64,000 nt of DNA, from NCBI GenBank assembly GCA_013407085.1, contig JACCGJ010009909.1:1-64000 (forward strand), in the 5' to 3' direction. This DNA comes from Atriophallophorus winterbourni (taxonomy: Eukaryota > Platyhelminthes > Trematoda > Plagiorchiida > Microphallidae). This document shows, piece by piece, positions 1 to 11,800 of this stretch. Under the pieces are notes generated by a model. The model searched no databases and was not told where the DNA came from. It was given only the letters and a program-made list of their open reading frames with translations. The translations under genes were made by a program, and so were the position numbers. The stretch's first letter is position 1, and the number at the start of each line of letters is the position of its first letter.

Positions 1-287
1 CGGCTTGATTAAAAGCTCGGCAGGCTTTGGACAAAGTTTGACAAGGAAATGTCGACACACTCAAAATGCCACGCAAAAGAATACGGAAGCAACCGATCAC
101 GAGTCAGACCGAGCAAAAATGTGACAGACACAACCTGAATATGCATCCGCGCGAAAAACAGATAACCTTTAATCCTAGCACCACAAAAGAGACAAAAAGA
201 CAGTTAAAAGACAAACGATTTATAAGAAAGTTGTAATGATTTGCTACAGCAATGTATGGTCGAAAACGATCCCTAAAGTTAGAAGAG

Positions 288-505
288 TTAACTCTTTGAG
301 ACGAACTTTTCAAGCGCTTCGTAGACGGCGAGTTGGAGCTTGGCCTCGGCTTTCTCCTCTTCACCTTGAGCGGTGTTCGCTTTATCGGAGACCTTCTTCA
401 ATCCGGAAGAAATGGCATCTGGATCTAGTTGGTCCAACGTCGCCGCTTCCTCGGCCAGGATTTGTACCGAGGAATCGGCATTGATAGAAACAATGCCACT
501 GCTTA
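288..505 (-). CDS. ATP5F1D: ATP synthase F1 subunit delta, mitochondrial, last exon (partial gene)
   Basis: Last coding exon of the delta subunit of mitochondrial F1Fo ATP synthase, a component of the central rotor stalk in the matrix. Read on the minus strand, the exon opens after an AG acceptor at 507-506 and ends in TAA at 290-288. It encodes about 72 residues. The first part contains SGIVSINADSSVQILAEEA, which matches the conserved end of the beta-sandwich domain (VSSG...NADSSVQ.LAEEA in animals). The rest is a charged, alanine-rich two-helix C-terminal domain ending EALEKFVSKS, as expected for the family. The first codon is split by an intron, so this is a spliced gene and not a processed copy. 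Upstream exons (presequence and most of the beta-sandwich) should lie at higher coordinates on the minus strand. I could not find them. Identity is firm. Confidence 0.88.
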
Positions 506-904
506 CTTGAAGATAAAAGAAAAGGCATCACCGGTCGAACCGCAAGTAAGAAGACATTTAAAATACAACTGAGATGAATAACATTTGCAATACCATTGAA
601 AGCAAATGGAAAATGGTAATAAATTTCGGTAAAACCGATGGAAGAAAACAAAAACCTGCATATCGATACAAGCTGACATTCCACATAGCGCCTGAGCTGT
701 GATTACCAAACAGAAATGAAACTAACTAAAACAGATAAAGGGCTCAATACCTATCGTGATCGATATAATAATATCAACGATGTAAATGAGAACCACGTCG
801 CATGCTAACCAGATAGCACATTTTTACAAGCGTGAAATACTCTCATGGAAGACATGACTATATCAAAAGAGCGTGTCTGTGATAATCATGATGGATTGGA
901 TTCG
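506..904. other. No gene recognised; presumed ATP5F1D intron
   Basis: AT-rich sequence just upstream of the ATP5F1D last exon. Short open frames exist on both strands, but none resembles a known protein and no flanking splice sites support an exon. Confidence 0.4.
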
Positions 905-1110
905 ATGAAGATTGAGATTTCTATTTTCATTCTTACATCGGTCTAGACCTGGACAAACCTGACAGTACCTTAACGAACGTGGCAGTCTGTGACCGGTGCG
1001 GCACTTTGCCTGGACCAGGCTTGTGCTTTCATACATATAGACAACGTGCAATCTCTGACTGTGTGGTACTTTGTATGGATCAGGTTTGTGATTTCATACG
1101 TACATACATA
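905..1110 (+). repeat. SINE-like dispersed repeat, copy 1, with duplicated 3' part
   Basis: Copy of a roughly 200-250 bp dispersed repeat. The recognisable core is 'ggcactttgcctgg' followed by 'caggcttgtg' and a CATA-rich tail. In this copy the last part (from 'ctctgactgtg' to the CATA tail) occurs twice, at about 980-1040 and 1045-1110, so the 3' section has been tandemly duplicated. Confidence 0.7.
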
Positions 1111-2040
1111 CATATAGAACGCAAAACATAAGCGAAATAAAGCTGTATTATACAGCACAGCAACGTGAAACGAAGCACTATCAACGTTGACGCATAATCA
1201 CCGATTCATTATGCTATAGTGAAAATTCTAAATTTCTTCTACCAATCTTTCATAGGTTCCATCCCGTATAATGGTTGTGTGGCAGTTAAGTACTCGGTAC
1301 GTGTTACCAATGTAACGCTGTCCATTATGATGATGAATTCATCAAAAACATCTTCATGAAAGGCGTTCAATTGCTACCAATAAATGAATGCTGTTCTGTC
1401 ATAAAACCAAAGGTTGCCATAGCCGGGGGTAACAATGAGGATAAGCTCCCGCTGTCTATAAAATGCTCCCCAATGGCGTGTGTCAAATAGCCTCTGACAA
1501 CCAAGTCCAGCTTCTGGCCTGCACGAGTGGCTCCCTGAGCCCGGCGGAACTGCTTCTACCAACAGGAGAAGGGGCGAGGGCAAGTGACTGGCGCCTGAAA
1601 ACCAGTTTGCTTCAGGCAGATGGAGCTCGTTATCTGGGAGGGCATTTCATCTAGGGGGAGGAAAACCCTGATTTTAAACCTCCGCTGCCTTGCGGGATAC
1701 CCAATCGCGGGAAAGGCTTCGGGAGAAAACCCTGAGGAAAAATCTGGGGCAGAGTCCCGTAGACGGTTAGTTGATGCACACCACCTCTTTCTGTCAACTC
1801 CCTGCTGCCTTGCAGGTCGCACTTGGTTGTGCAAAGGCTAGAGAAGTTGACTCGAACAAACGCCGAGTGGTGCTGGGGACGCTGCTTTGTACCCAAATTC
1901 CCAAGACACTTCATGAATCACGAACTATTACAACCTATCGCTAATGCTACGGCGTTCCCGGTACGCGACTCGCCTCATGCTATCCCAGCGGCTGGGGTGA
2001 AAAGTAAGCAAGCTGGGTCCCTTAATACCCGCTCCCCGTT

Positions 2041-2281
2041 GTTTATCTCGTGTTGGAATGTCAGAACGCTTCTCGATCCCGGTAGCCAATGCATCACGAT
2101 GCGCAGTCTCTGCGACTATGGCGTGAGTATAGGCTGCTTGTCGGAGGTAAGAATCCCGGGCACTGGCTGCATTCGTATCAAGATTCCAGGGAGGGACATC
2201 TCCTACTGGTTGTACCACAGTGGACCAACTGACAACTCGGCATTGCGATTGCGCTTGATGCGAAGGCCCAGAATGCCCTAA
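2041..2281 (+). pseudogene. LINE endonuclease, N-terminal part (RTE-like element)
   Basis: The open frame contains FISCWNVRTLLDPG and IGCLSEVRIPG, the first two motifs of the exonuclease-endonuclease-phosphatase fold: the N of WNVRT and the catalytic E of LSE. It stops at 2281 just before the next domain resumes in another frame at 2311, so the protein is broken here. Confidence 0.8.
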
Positions 2282-2310
2282 CGTTATGAGAAGCCATTTC
2301 ACCACGAATT

Positions 2311-3081
2311 TTGGTTATGCGTTTCCGTGGAAAACCGGTCAACCTGAGTGTTTTGTCTGTTTACGCGCCTACCATGCCCACCGACGATGCATACAAGGAC
2401 GCATTTTATGAAGAATTACAAAAGGCCGTAGATAAAATCCCTAGGCGCGACATGCTGATCGTTGCTGGTGACTGGAATGCCCGTACAGGCGAACCGGACG
2501 CTACTACACAGCGGATTATCGGCAAGTTCAGTCTCGGAACACGTTGCGAAAATGGTGAGCGCATGCTTAATTTCCCGCGCTTTAACCGTCTGACAGTGAC
2601 GAACACGCGCTTTCAGCATCCTAGGAGACACTTGTTAACATGGTATTCTAACGACGGACGCACTGCACACCAGCTGGATCATATTTTAGTCCGCTCGCGC
2701 TGGAACTCATCTGTTGAGGACTGTAGGGCTTATCGTGGTGCTGAGACCGGCAACGCCAGCGGTACAGATCACGTCCTGGTACGCGCGAGAATCAAAATTC
2801 ACTTCAGCTCTCGTCCGAGGCCCCGCCCCACTAAACGAATTAATACAGCGGCTTTGAACGACAGTAAAAAGTGTCTCGCTCTATCCAATTATCTCGCCTC
2901 CGAGCTAACTAATTTTGAGGTTTCGGACGAATCCAATGCTTCAGTCGACTCTCAATGGAATCATCTGAAATCAGCGTTACAACGAGCCTCAATAGCGGAG
3001 CTGGGGGTGACATCCCGAAAATGGGAAGACTGTATATCCGAGGAAACCCTGAGGTCATCTGACAAAGCTCGCGAAGCGTGA
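2311..3081 (+). pseudogene. LINE endonuclease, C-terminal part and linker (RTE-like element)
   Basis: A 256-codon frame continuing the endonuclease. LSVLSVYAPT, LIVAGDWNART (catalytic D and N), QLDHILVRSRW and a final SGTDHVLVRA (catalytic DH) are all visible. The catalytic residues of this half are therefore intact, although the protein is cut off from its N-terminus and its RT. The end of the frame overlaps the first copy of a 193-bp tandem duplication. Confidence 0.85.
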
Positions 3082-3275
3082 TTGTCGGGATCGTAAGCGC
3101 ACCGCTGCCTCATACGATAAGCTATGCGATTCTTCAGTTGACACTCAGTGGAATCATCTAAAATCAGCATTACAACGAGCCTCACCAGCGGATCTTGGGA
3201 CGACTTCCCGAAAACGGAAGGACTGGTTATGAGAGGAAACTGATGTTATCTGGCAAAGCTCGAGAAGCTAAGGCC
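2946..3275 (+). repeat. 193-bp offset tandem duplication inside the LINE linker
   Basis: Sequence beginning 'gactctcaatggaatcatct' near 2947 is repeated in diverged form near 3140 ('gacactcagtggaatcatct') and runs through the following 'caaagctcg.gaagc'. Both copies code the same linker segment (SQWNHLKSALQRAS in the first). The second copy is out of frame. Confidence 0.8.
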
Positions 3276-3318
3276 TAAGGCTCAAGCCACGTGTGCAAGG
3301 CCTGCTCTTCCGTTCTGA

Positions 3319-3866
3319 TTGAACCATGGCGTCGACCAGCTGTTCACATTACGTCATATTCTGCAACATCGATACCGATATCAGCAGGCAACGGCAGCTT
3401 GTTTAATCGATTTCCAAGCTGCCTTCGACTCCGTTGACCGAGATTCGCTGTGGAGTGTGATGCTGGCGGATGGTATGCCAGAAAAACTTGTGCGCATGTT
3501 CCAGCGTACTACTCATTCACGCAGACCCGCGTACGCGCATATGTAATGGTGTCTTCGAGGTTCCCCATTATGACTAGTTTCCGGCATAAGTGCCCTTTGT
3601 CCCCTGTGCTATTCAACTTTGCGGTCGATCGGACAGTGAAGCAGGCGCTTGCAGACTACGCCAGTGTGACGCTGAGTCTGCGCGTCTCGATTGCCGATTT
3701 GGAGTATGCTGACGACATCATAATCTTGGGGGATGATCCTGGAACGCTTCAGCTGATTCACGAACACCTCGGCTCATTTACTTCTATGTTGGGGGCTGCG
3801 AATCAACACGCGCGAAACGAATTATTTCACCGCCTCCACCAGGCCTCACTTACCTCTGAAGATTGA
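3319..3866 (+). pseudogene. LINE reverse transcriptase, central part (RTE-like element)
   Basis: Two overlapping frames, 3319-3546 and 3450-3866, code successive RT blocks. The first has ACLIDFQAAFDSVDRDSLW (the catalytic-aspartate block). The second has a degraded Q/G block and LEYADDIIIL, the YADD active site. A frameshift near 3500 and loss of the preceding RT blocks make it non-functional. Confidence 0.85.
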
Positions 3867-4039
3867 TGGTGAGAATTTGGGGGTGATGAACACCTTCTGT
3901 TACCTTGGCCCGCCCTACAGGTCACACCAAGGATAAGATACTGACCCGTGTACAAGCTGCGCCCACGGCGTTTTAGCGACTACGTTGGGTTCTATTTAGC
4001 CGTATAGAAATCAGCCGACGTACAGAGCGGCGATTCGCC

Positions 4040-4362
4040 CAGTTCTCACTTATGGATGCGAGTCGTGGCCTGTGCGGGTTGAGGATATGCGGATACTAGA
4101 GGTTTTCGACCACTGGTGTCTCCGACGCATCCTCAATGTTCGACGGGATGAGCGAGTGACGAATGACGAGGTTCGCCACCGTTGTTTTGATATCCCTCAC
4201 CTGAGTTCGATATTGCGACAACACCAACTGAGATGGTTTGGCCACAACCTGAAACGCTTGGACGCAGAACAAACCAGAGTTCCCATATCGCCGACACCCT
4301 GCCCGGAATGGCGATGTCGTTGCAGAGGGCAAGTGAAGACGTGGCTCGCTACCGTGCAGTAG
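4040..4362 (+). pseudogene. LINE C-terminal domain (RTE-like element)
   Basis: Encodes LTYGCESWPVRVEDMRILEV, then CLRRILNVRRDERVTNDEV and HQLRWFGHNLKR, the conserved C-terminal motifs of RTE/craniofacial-protein-2-like LINE proteins. The frame ends at 4362 and is followed by about 160 bp that lead into the element's 3' tail. Confidence 0.8.
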
Positions 4363-4520
4363 GATATGAAACTGCTGAGTCTTTGTTCGATATATAGTTG
4401 TCGTGCGTGAAACTGTACCTAGCTTAGAATGTGCGCGGATCTCGCTTCTGACCGTCGAGCGGGGGCGGGTGCAATCCCTGACATCAACGAAGCCGACTCA
4501 TCCTCCAGGAAGAGATAGTC

Positions 4521-5164
4521 ACGCAATATTAAAATATCGTAAGCCATGCCATGATACTGGTGTGCGATTGAATACATACCGCACCCTCTCCTTGTCTCAT
4601 TCTCATTTTGCCTTCAATCCTGGCGTACTGGAACCGTAAGAAGCTGTGGCATTGGATTACTGTTGCGTAAAAGCTATCTTTTACTTATAGTACACATTTG
4701 CCACATTTCGTTAGCCGAATCCTCGTTAATTTGTTGTCTCGAATTTTACTTGGGCAATCCTGTTGTATACTCAACAACTCTTGGATTTACCGCAGCAGAG
4801 AAGCTTATATCCTGTTGTGGGGCAGATTTTCCCTTTTTCTCCAGATCGGCCCGTTAAATTTATTATTATTTATATCCGCATTTGCATGCCCCACGGCCAA
4901 TTTCGTGCTGTTTGCGCCCATCAGGTTGGAATATTTTGCGATATTTAATCATTCGCTGCCTAAATGTTGTTTTTTGTCGTGAATGTAAAGTACTACGGTC
5001 TCATTGAAATGGTTCTCTGAATAATTCGTTCAATCACAAATTGGTAGACATCATTCTACGAGCTGTTCATGAGCTACAACTCTTTCAATGATTTTTATTT
5101 ACCCCCGCGTAGATGCATCGCATGCTGTTTAACGTCTGGTTCAAGCCACTCCCCGTTTTTTCAG
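4521..5164. other. Non-coding; presumed JIP intron
   Basis: No exon or repeat recognised. A pyrimidine run immediately precedes the AG acceptor at 5163-5164 of the first JIP exon. Short frames at 4663-4982 show no family resemblance. Confidence 0.4.
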
Positions 5165-5338
5165 GTTCTCCAAATTGTTCACCTCGTCCAACTCTCGACA
5201 GCGTAGCTCTATTCAGCCACGCTCAAGTACCGGAATCAATAGCTCGCTAAATAACTCCGCTGGGTCACTTGGTTGTGAAAACGTACTGAACTTGGAAAGA
5301 AACGGATCATCCGGACACTGTGTCGACACGAGTTCGAA
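5165..5338 (+). CDS. MAPK8IP3/SPAG9: JIP exon: end of RH2 region and serine-rich linker
   Basis: A strong polypyrimidine-AG acceptor precedes it and a GTAAGT donor follows. Incoming phase 2, outgoing phase 2. It codes FSKLFTSSNSRQRSS and then a serine/asparagine-rich stretch, matching the FSRLFSSSSN segment just after the RH2 helices in vertebrate JIP3/JIP4. It is too short to stand out as an open frame and was found by splice sites plus motif. Confidence 0.75.
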
Positions 5339-5795
5339 GTAAGTTTCGTTCGCATTATTCCCTCTCTCTCGTCCTGTTTGCTCGATTCAAAAAGATGGGC
5401 CAACTTCATGCTCTAACCACATGGAAATAAACCTTACGCCTATCATTACACTGCGTATTGCTTTATTCTGCCTTCGGTGCCTTACGCAAATAACCGTGAA
5501 AAATCGAATTGCCACCGGTACTGAACTGCGTGATGGAGGCTCACTAGCATTTTAAGTTTAAGTCTGGGTCTGAGCAACCCGACATTATCTTACCCCACTC
5601 ACAATTCATCACTTTGCGGCACTTTGCTTGAATTAGGCTTGTATTTTGCATACATACATACATACATACATACATACATACATACATACATACATACATA
5701 CATACATACATACATACATACATACATACATACATACACACATACATACATACATACACATGCATACATATATACACACATACATACATACATGC

Positions 5796-5839
<44 letters not shown>

Positions 5840-8800
5840 TGATTTGTGAACAGTAGGCAAGATTCCGTCCTGACAAACTTTAGAACAACGCCCCAATTTA
5901 AATAGCCTACGATATTGGCCTTTCATGATTTAATAGGCGCTTTTTTTTGTTTGAAAACTGTTTTCTTTCTATGTTTATTGTCATTCTTCACCGTAACTGT
6001 TTGTAATCAATGTTACTGAATCTCCAAGAAATAATCCACTGTGCGCGGGGCGTTTCCTATCTGGTCCGAGCTACGTCTGCTTATTTCATTCTGAATAGCT
6101 GTTTTTGCTTTTCAAGACGTGAACCTAATCTCTATTGCTGGAGCACTTGAGCGGATTTTGGGAAGCAGAGACATTCGGAAACATCAAGTTTCCCCATCCA
6201 CCAGAGCTGGCAAAGATTGTGTTGCGATCTCATTAAATTGTATCGCGAAATCGATGCGGGTGACCTTTAAGTGCAAGGAATCAAAATATTACTTTTACTT
6301 TTGTGCGACTACCTCCTCCTGGAGGATCAGTCGTCTTCAATGAAGGTTCTTGGGGATTTGGGTACAAAGCGGCGTCCCCAGCACCACTCGGTGTTTGTTC
6401 GAGTCAGCTTCTCTAGCCTTTGTACAACCAAGTGCGTGAGAGGCAGCAGAGAGTTGCCAGAAAGAGGTGGTGTGCACCGTTTACGAGACTCTGCTCCAAG
6501 TATTTCCTCACGGTTTTTTCCCGAAGCCTTTCCCGCGATCGGGTATCCCGCAAGGCAGCGGAGGTTTAAAATCAGGGTTTTCCTTCCCCTAGATGAAATG
6601 CCCTCCCGGGCTAACGAGCTCCATCTGCCCGAAGCAAACTGGTTTTCAGGCGCCAGTCACTCGCCTTCGCCCCTTCTCCTGTTGGTAAAAGCGTATACTT
6701 ATAGCGTTTGGTTCATTGTTAACCAATGAGTTTGAGTTTGGAAGGACTTCATCTAGTCCTCCTTGTACTTGTATACAAATACAATAAAGTAAGTAAGCTG
6801 TGCGATAAATACCTAAGTCCTTCAATGGGATGACGTACCTTGATAATGTTTGAATTCTTCCAACAGTTGGTCCTCTTACATACGCGCTAGTCTCACCATT
6901 TCTTTTTTAATCACTTCCGTTGGAACGTGGTTTTTTACGTGTCACAATCATATGACATCATTGTGAAATATGGCATGATATATAACCTCTCGTGCTAGCA
7001 ATCCACCCGTTGTCTCTAATAATTAAACTAATGCGTAAACAAAATGCCATTGGATTGGTGACTTGAGCTTGAACGAGTGAGCATGTCGGTAAACTGTGTT
7101 GCTGTGACGAGTTTGTGTTTAAAATGAATCGCCACAGAGTGCAGGTTGCGAACGTGCATGGTAATCTGTCGTGCTAATGTACTCATATGCACTCAGATTT
7201 GGTATACGTGTCCCAACGGATTGTTGTGGATTGTGAATCTTTACCCTGCTCTCTCTATGAACGCCTTCACGGTATTTTCATCTGCTTCGTTATTAAGCAT
7301 ATCCATGTGCAATCGTGCAACAATTCTGTGCTGTGCAGCTAACACCGTACTAAATTCATTTACCACCGGTAGTGAGCTGCATGCGAACAAACGCTATAGT
7401 CTCACTTCCATTGCTATTTTCCTTTCCCACATCTGGCTAGGCCTGGGCAACCCGGCTGTATTTGACTGTGCGGCACTTTGCCTGGATCAGGCTTGTGATT
7501 TCATAGATACATTAGGATATCGATAGCAAGTATCAAACTCTCATACAAACGTGATGTAAAACCCCTACGTTGAAGGATTAGATGTCGTTTAGATTATACG
7601 GGTAATTCTAGCTGCTCTATGGAAACGTGTTTTCACCTGTTTGTGCTCGTTCAAAATTTAGAAATTCTGGCAGTTTCTTGTCGAGGACAGCGGTCGTCAT
7701 AGAATCAACCGCTCTTCTGAGGTATTTTGGTGCAATATGTCGTAATTGCAGGCATATATTTTTAGTCATTCACACTTTTTGGATACTGAATCTGTTAGGT
7801 TCGCATTGGTGAGTTCAGTTGCGAAAGTTTGCTCCAATCGCATGGTAAAATGAAGTTCTCAAATGACGTTAATCCTTCGATTGAGCCTTGAAAACGATTA
7901 CTGCGTTCTAGTCCAGGTTGAACCGGTACACCTATCCGGATGGGGTGCAAGCGAATGAGAGTGTTTGGCTCGACACATTAGTCATCAAAGACAGCATTAC
8001 ACCTGTAGCACGTACGGTATGCTTAACTGCCACACAATCATAAAAAAGTAAAATCCTAAAAGATGGGGAAGGGTGGGACTTAAATTGCTACGGCTTCTAT
8101 AGAAGAGTAAGCACAAACAAACTGGGAAGAGGTGCATACACCTCGAATGGAACATGCATTCAAACAAGTTTCGTGAACGAGTAGAGCAACATCAGCACGG
8201 CAGCTTCCTTGCGGCTTTCACTGTCATGCATCATAACAAGCTTTTCTCGTCACTCCACTTGACAACATACAAGGTTATTCAAACACTCCAAGAAGATGCT
8301 TAGTGCAAGACCGCCATTGAACACGGTTTCGGGACATATCCTGAAGCGTAACTAACCATTGCGATATATGATCGCGGGGACACCAGCCTGGAAGACGCGC
8401 TGCGCCTACTTTGGAAAGGTTACTAGTAAGAATTTTAAGCTGCCTATGCCATGTGACGTTTTGGCCACCCCGAGATTTAGGCCAATCAGGGTGTGCGTCG
8501 CAAAAAGAATCTGTTTCGGAAGTCGGTGGTCCGGCATCCGTAAAACGTGACCCAACCAGCGTAACCTATGCAGGTTGATCTGCTTCTCTATATCGACATT
8601 ACTACCAAACAACTTATTTCGGAGAGCATCGGTGCGCATACGATTTTAACAGCTAACTCCTAAAATGCTGCGGAGACACCGGTTGTCGAATACTTGGAGA
8701 CGCTGAATGTGTTCTTTACGTAAGGTCCAGGTTTCGCACCCATACAGTAACACAGCCCGAACTGCCGCTTTATAGACTCTACCCTTTAGTAGTAGAGACA

Positions 8801-11800
8801 GTCCTTTCTGACGCCAGAGGTGACCTAGGTTGCGGAATGCTACGGTCGCTTTAGAAATGCGTGCCGAGACCTCGTTATCTAATGATGCAGAATTATTGAT
8901 ACAACTACCGAGATACGTAAAACGATCCACAATTTCAAGCGCCTGATTGTCAAGTAATAAAGCGTTGTTCGATAAGTCGATGTCCTGCAGAAGAACACTG
9001 CACAGGGCGCAAAACGCATTCCAAATGCGGGCACAATACTAGATAGCTTGTTCAGTATCGCCTGTGCATCTGTGTATGAGTCGAAGATCAGAACTATGTC
9101 ATCAGCATAATCCAAGTCGAGAAGCTTGAGGCCTGGCATTATGTGAACTCCGAAAGCTGGGGCACCTTCGTTGCATAATTCCATAATTGCATCAATTACA
9201 AAATTGAACAAAAACGGAGAAATCGGGCATCCTTGTCGGACGCCACTTGTGGTGTGGAATTTGGGTGAGAGTTCATTGTAAACCTTAACGCATCCGGATG
9301 TATGAGCATAAAGTGCGCGTAGTATGGTGACATACTTATGCGGAACGCCTTTGCACAACAAGGTCTTAAACAGGACATTTCGATCGACTGAATCAAATGC
9401 TCCTTTGAAGTCTAAAAAGATGGCTATTGTCGGCTGTCGATAGGTGTGCCGCAGTTCTAATATCCCTCGAAGAGTAAAAATGTGGTCGACACAGCCTCTG
9501 CCAGGCCGGAAGCCAGCTTGCTGCTCACGGATCTGTGATTCCCTATGCGATGTTAATCTTCGAAGACATATGGACGCTGATAATCTCGTAATGATGGGAG
9601 TGAGACTTATTCCACGGTGATTAGAGCATGAGCTTCGCACACCTTTTTTAAATATAGGTATGATAACTGATTCGCCCCAACTCGGAGGGATGGATTCTGA
9701 CATCCACACTTCACGGAGGAGATCTCCTAATGTGCTGATTAGTACTTGGCCACCTTCTTTGAACAAAACAGGCGGTATGTCATCGAGGCCAGCAGCTTTG
9801 AATCGTTTCATGGATTCGATACATGCTTTAATTTCTAAATCATTAGGGGGATCTACGCTAACAGGCCAAAGATCACACTGCCTCAAGTGAGGGAATGATT
9901 CTGTTGCAGGCGACCAGCTGAATTGTTCTTCAAAATGTTCGGCCCAGCGTGACAGGCGGCGATTCTTATTAGTGATAAGAGTACCGTCTAATTCCGCTAT
10001 AGTCTCACTCACTCCTTGTTTCATAGGCCCAGTCGATCGAATAAGTTGGAAGAGTTTTCGCGCGTTACCCGCATTATTTGCTATTTCCATTTCTTCTACC
10101 TTATTTAGCCACCACCTTTCTCTGTCTAGTATTAAGCTCCGTTTAAGTTCATTCCTCACGCGTCTACGCTCTGTATTGTGTCCAGGACCATGAGGTATTT
10201 CGCGTCGCTTGTGAAGAATTTCTATAGAGCGCTGTGAAATCCAGTGGGACTTTTGGGTTGGTTGTGCAGTCTCACAGGCTGTTATTGCGGCGGCTCGCAT
10301 AATCCCTGCTATTTTGTTCCACCTTTCATCGGTAGTTGCATACTGGGCAACTGGGAGTGAGTTTCTCAAGGTGGTCCTGTAAATGTCTTGAACTGCAGGC
10401 TGAAAGAATTTTTCGACAGCAATGCGTTTCCCATTCGAGGGCTTCGTACCGGAGAACTTTAACGAGAACCTACATCGCACAAGAGCATGATCTGAATCTA
10501 CGCAGGTATTCCAAAAAGAGCGGCAGTCCTCAATGCAACCTCTCCAGCGAGCACGTATGGCGATATGGTCGATTTGGGCCGAAGGTTGGCTTCCATCCGG
10601 CGAGCGCCATGTGGCACATTGACATCTTTTATGGCGAAAGGAGGTGCTGCTAATGAATAATCGAGATTATGCACAGAATTGTATAAACCGTTCACCATTA
10701 TCTGTGCGTCGGCTTTCAAGACCAAACATGCCACCTAATTGTGATTCAGATGTATCTAAGCGACCTAGTCTGGCATTCATATCTCCTGCTAAGACAACAA
10801 TATCGGAGCTTTTTGCACGTCGCAAAAGAACATAAAGATCGTCGTAGAAGGCGTTCTTCTCGTCGTCGGAATTGGTGTTAGTCGGAGCGTAAGTTGCTAC
10901 AATAAACAAGCATCTCTGATTAGAAGATTTTGAGTTTGGTCTAATATTAGTGGCGAGTCTAACTGCGCACATTCTGCTATTGCGAGGAATCCAATCGATT
11001 AGACAGGATTCGGCACGTAAATTCAGCACTATACCAACACCCGCCTGTCCTGAAATGGCAGCTACAGAATCACCAGAGCAGCGCAAAAAGTAGCGAGTTG
11101 AAAGATTTGGGGCAGTAAGTTCAGTAATTATAGACGGATCATATAAGCGCGTTTCCGATAAACAGCAAACATCAATAGATAGACTATCTAAGGTAAGAGT
11201 CAGTGCAGCTTGCTGGCCTATATGTCTCACAGTCCTAACATTCATGGCTCCGATGTGAGCAGAGGTCCGTGGTTTAAGAAAGTGATCTGTAGATTCGCGA
11301 ACAGAAAATGTTCCAACATGTAACGTGATGTGTGTGCGCACTGTTGGTCTACTCGTAGGTAATATAGTAGCATAATCGTTACTTAACTGGGTTGTTGACT
11401 AAATAAATGTCACGTAGTCTGTATATTGAACAAGAACCATATTATGCGTCAGTGATCCATATTGATTGAGGATTGATCGACAGTACATTGACTGTCTATA
11501 CTGTGTTGGTTCATTCACTGAATAATTGACTATCACAAAGTCTTTATAGTAAACGAAACGCATATTACACGCCCGCGATCAATATTGATTGATACCTGTT
11601 CGATAGTTCATTCTATACTACTACTATACTACTTCTATACTACTATGACGATAGCAACAAAGCAGCCTTAACGGGAAAAATGCATCATTTCTATTTACCC
11701 CCTTGCGTGATTTTTTGTTGTTGTGACTCAACCAAACAAAAAATAAAAAAATGTCGTTTGCAAATGGAGAAAAATTTCATTGTTCTTCTGCCTCCTTTTC

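Larger units (their letters stand above)
1405..4520 (+). mobile_element. RTE-like non-LTR retrotransposon, near full length, inactivated
   Basis: About 3.1 kb element read on the plus strand: a GC-rich leader (1405-1912) that recurs elsewhere in the window, an apurinic-type endonuclease, a reverse transcriptase, a C-terminal region ending near 4362, and a short 3' tail (4487-4520). A single EN-RT protein with no separate ORF1, the overall length and the C-terminal LRWFGH motif fit the RTE group. Related short copies end in AAAGT/AAGTA-type repeats, as RTE tails do. The frame is broken many times, part of the RT N-terminus is missing and there is an internal duplication, so this copy is dead. 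RTE placement is inference; another craniofacial-protein-2-like LINE clade is possible. Confidence 0.8.
8370..11341 (-). mobile_element. LINE (EN-RT type), nearly complete, antisense in JIP intron, inactivated
   Basis: About 3 kb non-LTR retrotransposon in minus orientation with endonuclease (11341-10667), linker, reverse transcriptase (10480-8990) and C-terminal domain (8930-8406). There is no separate ORF1. YADD, FTYLGSCI, GCETWTLRKEH and LRWLGHVLRM are the motif set of the RTE/craniofacial-protein-2-like group. It differs from the 1405-4520 element and represents another family. The frame is interrupted between 10667 and 10480, near 8990 and near 8640, so it is dead but fairly young. It sits antisense in the 6.8-kb JIP intron between 5338 and 12137. 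Confidence 0.85.

Noticed and set aside
236..484. Plus-strand 82-codon frame over the ATP5F1D exon
   Set aside because: Shadow of the minus-strand exon, which matches the ATP synthase delta subunit.
5544..5926. Several frames coding YIHT or MYVC repeats
   Set aside because: Translations of the CATA microsatellite in different frames; no gene.
6119..6343. Possible JIP exon beginning after 'ttttcaag'
   Set aside because: The phase needed after 5338 gives a stop within a few codons, the open frame has no JIP similarity, and it runs into a repeat.
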